From positions 1 through 5,365 of the forward strand of contig JAAAOL010000014.1 in NCBI GenBank assembly GCA_009908885.1: a stretch of 5,365 bases of DNA. Reading direction: 5' to 3'. The translations under genes and the position numbers were made by a program. The notes under the pieces are model-generated. The model made no database searches and was not told where the DNA came from. It saw only the letters and a list, made by a program, of their open reading frames with translations. Positions 4,305 to 5,365 of this stretch are shown in pieces. Within the stretch, counting starts at the first letter, position 1. Each line of letters opens with the position of its first letter. This DNA comes from Bacteroidota bacterium. GTDB lineage: Bacteria > Bacteroidota > Rhodothermia > Rhodothermales > JAAAOL01.

Positions 4305-5365
4305 ATGCCCGAGCCCCCACAACCCGCTACTTACGACGACGATCAAGGCGTTAATGAGCTGAGCGAGAGCCAGTTTGAGGCGACGACGGTGCGCCGCCTG
4401 CGCCTCCAGGGCTACGTGCACAAGAGCGGGGCCGCGCTGCGCGGCGATGGATTCGGGCCGCGCGACGTGGTGCACACCGAGACGCTGCGCGCGGTGTTAG
4501 CGAAGCAGTATCCCCACCTGGACGACCAGGCCCTCGCCGCCGCCACGTCCCGCCTCGCCAGCCCCGACGGCGTCGACCTGATGCAGCGCAACCGCCGCTT
4601 CCACCAGATGATGACGCGCGGCATCGAGGTGCCCTACGAGCGCCCCGACGGCAGCACGGCCCACGAGCACGTCTACCCGATCCAGTGGGACGACCCCGAG
4701 GCCAACCGCTTCTGGGTCGTCCAGCAGCTCGCCGTCGAAGGGCGCAGCCCGCGTCGCCCCGACCTCGTCGTCTACGTCAACGGCCTGCCCCTCGTCGTCG
4801 TCGAACTGAAGAACCCCTACGACGAAGACGCTGACGTCGTAGACGCCTACAAGCAGCTGGAGAACTACCAGCTCGACGTCCCGCAGCTCTTCGACCACAA
4901 CGCCTTCTGCGTCATCTCGGACGGCGTAGACACGCGCTGCGGCCCGCACAGCGCCGCGCTGGAGTGGTTCAGTCCCTGGAAGAGCATCGACGGGCGCACC
5001 GTCGAGGACGCCGCCACGGGCTCGATGAAGACGCTCGTGGAAGGCCTCTTCCCGAAGGCGCGGCTGTTGGAGTACATCCGCCACTTCATCGTCCACGAGC
5101 AGGCGGGCGGCGGCATCGTCAAGAAGGCGGCGCGCTACCACCAGTACTTCGGCGTCCGCTTCGCCGTCGAGCGGGCCGAGCGGGCCGTCGCGCCCGAGGG
5201 CGACCGCAAGATCGGCGTCATCTGGCACACGCAGGGCTCGGGCAAGAGCCTGTCGATGGTCTTCTTCGTCGGCATCCTGCGGCAGCACCTGGGCAACCCG
5301 ACCATCGTGGTCGAGGTCGACCGCAACGACCTGGACGAACAGCTCTACGACAGCTTCGTCGCCGC
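4305..5365 (+). CDS. hsdR: Type I restriction enzyme subunit HsdR, 5' part (runs off the window)
   Basis: HsdR carries the ATP-driven DNA translocase and the nuclease that cuts unmodified DNA at a distance from the target. The first 353 residues are visible; family members are usually near 1,000. The N-terminal nuclease domain has the PD-(D/E)xK core: D153 in RRPDLVVYVNGLPLVVVELK, with E167 and K169 at the end, followed by NP. These lie close to the D151, E165 and K167 of EcoR124I as I recall them. A QLENY at 184-188 fits the QxxxY motif of HsdR nucleases. The motor begins with Walker A in WHTQGSGKS (307-315, K314), then NPTIVVEVDRNDLDEQLYDS (motif Ia region). Both activities look intact as far as seen. 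The start ATG 4305 is the first good one after the upstream stop region; no strong ribosome binding site precedes it. GC is about 75% in sampled blocks, with no damage. Confidence 0.95.
   Translation, partial: MPEPPQPATYDDDQGVNELSESQFEATTVRRLRLQGYVHKSGAALRGDGFGPRDVVHTETLRAVLAKQYPHLDDQALAAATSRLASPDGVDLMQRNRRFHQMMTRGIEVPYERPDGSTAHEHVYPIQWDDPEANRFWVVQQLAVEGRSPRRPDLVVYVNGLPLVVVELKNPYDEDADVVDAYKQLENYQLDVPQLFDHNAFCVISDGVDTRCGPHSAALEWFSPWKSIDGRTVEDAATGSMKTLVEGLFPKARLLEYIRHFIVHEQAGGGIVKKAARYHQYFGVRFAVERAERAVAPEGDRKIGVIWHTQGSGKSLSMVFFVGILRQHLGNPTIVVEVDRNDLDEQLYDSFVA

Noticed and set aside
5169..5186. 9-bp tandem repeat GAGCGGGCC x2 in hsdR
   Set aside because: It is in frame and encodes ERAERA in a helix near the nuclease-motor linker. 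Such short repeats are common in high-GC coding DNA.
4497..5288. 263-codon open frame on the - strand
   Set aside because: It is antisense to hsdR, is very rich in Val, Asp, Ala and Arg, and arises from GAC/GTC-rich codons of a gene with clear HsdR motifs.

Overview
The window comes from a high-GC bacterial chromosome or large replicon (60-base blocks counted by hand reach about 75% GC in hsdR and in the central hsdS repeat). The host cannot be named from the sequence. Acidic, GAC/GTC/CGC-rich coding would fit a Rhodothermota or Deinococcota type of genome, but that is only a guess. All convincing genes are on the + strand.

The locus is a type I restriction-modification (RM) region with accessory genes between its subunits. 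From left to right: a short non-coding start (1-76); a perfect 7-bp inverted repeat (77-95) just before a HigB-like toxin gene (111-449); an overlapping antitoxin-like gene that fuses a HigA/Xre helix-turn-helix (HTH) to an ImmA/IrrE zinc metallopeptidase (442-1557); a small ORF overlapping its stop and carrying an exact 17-bp tandem duplication (1554-1706); hsdS, the specificity subunit (about 1722-2960); a 20-codon ORF (2957-3019); an uncharacterised 102-aa gene (3070-3378); GC-rich hairpins (3379-3450); a second toxin-antitoxin (TA) like pair, a small helical antitoxin (3497-3763) and a TumE/DUF6516-like toxin (3756-4220); and the 5' part of hsdR (4305 to the window end), which keeps the nuclease motif and the Walker A motor motif.

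hsdM is not in the window. No gene of the right size lies between hsdS and hsdR, so hsdM must be upstream, downstream or elsewhere. The locus therefore looks like a type I RM system expanded by two TA modules, possibly a damaged third, and one unknown small gene. The most interesting idea, an inference, is that the modules act with the RM system as addiction or guard elements, and that the peptidase-fused antitoxin lets a stress signal control the upstream part. No RNA genes, CRISPR arrays or insertion sequences were seen.
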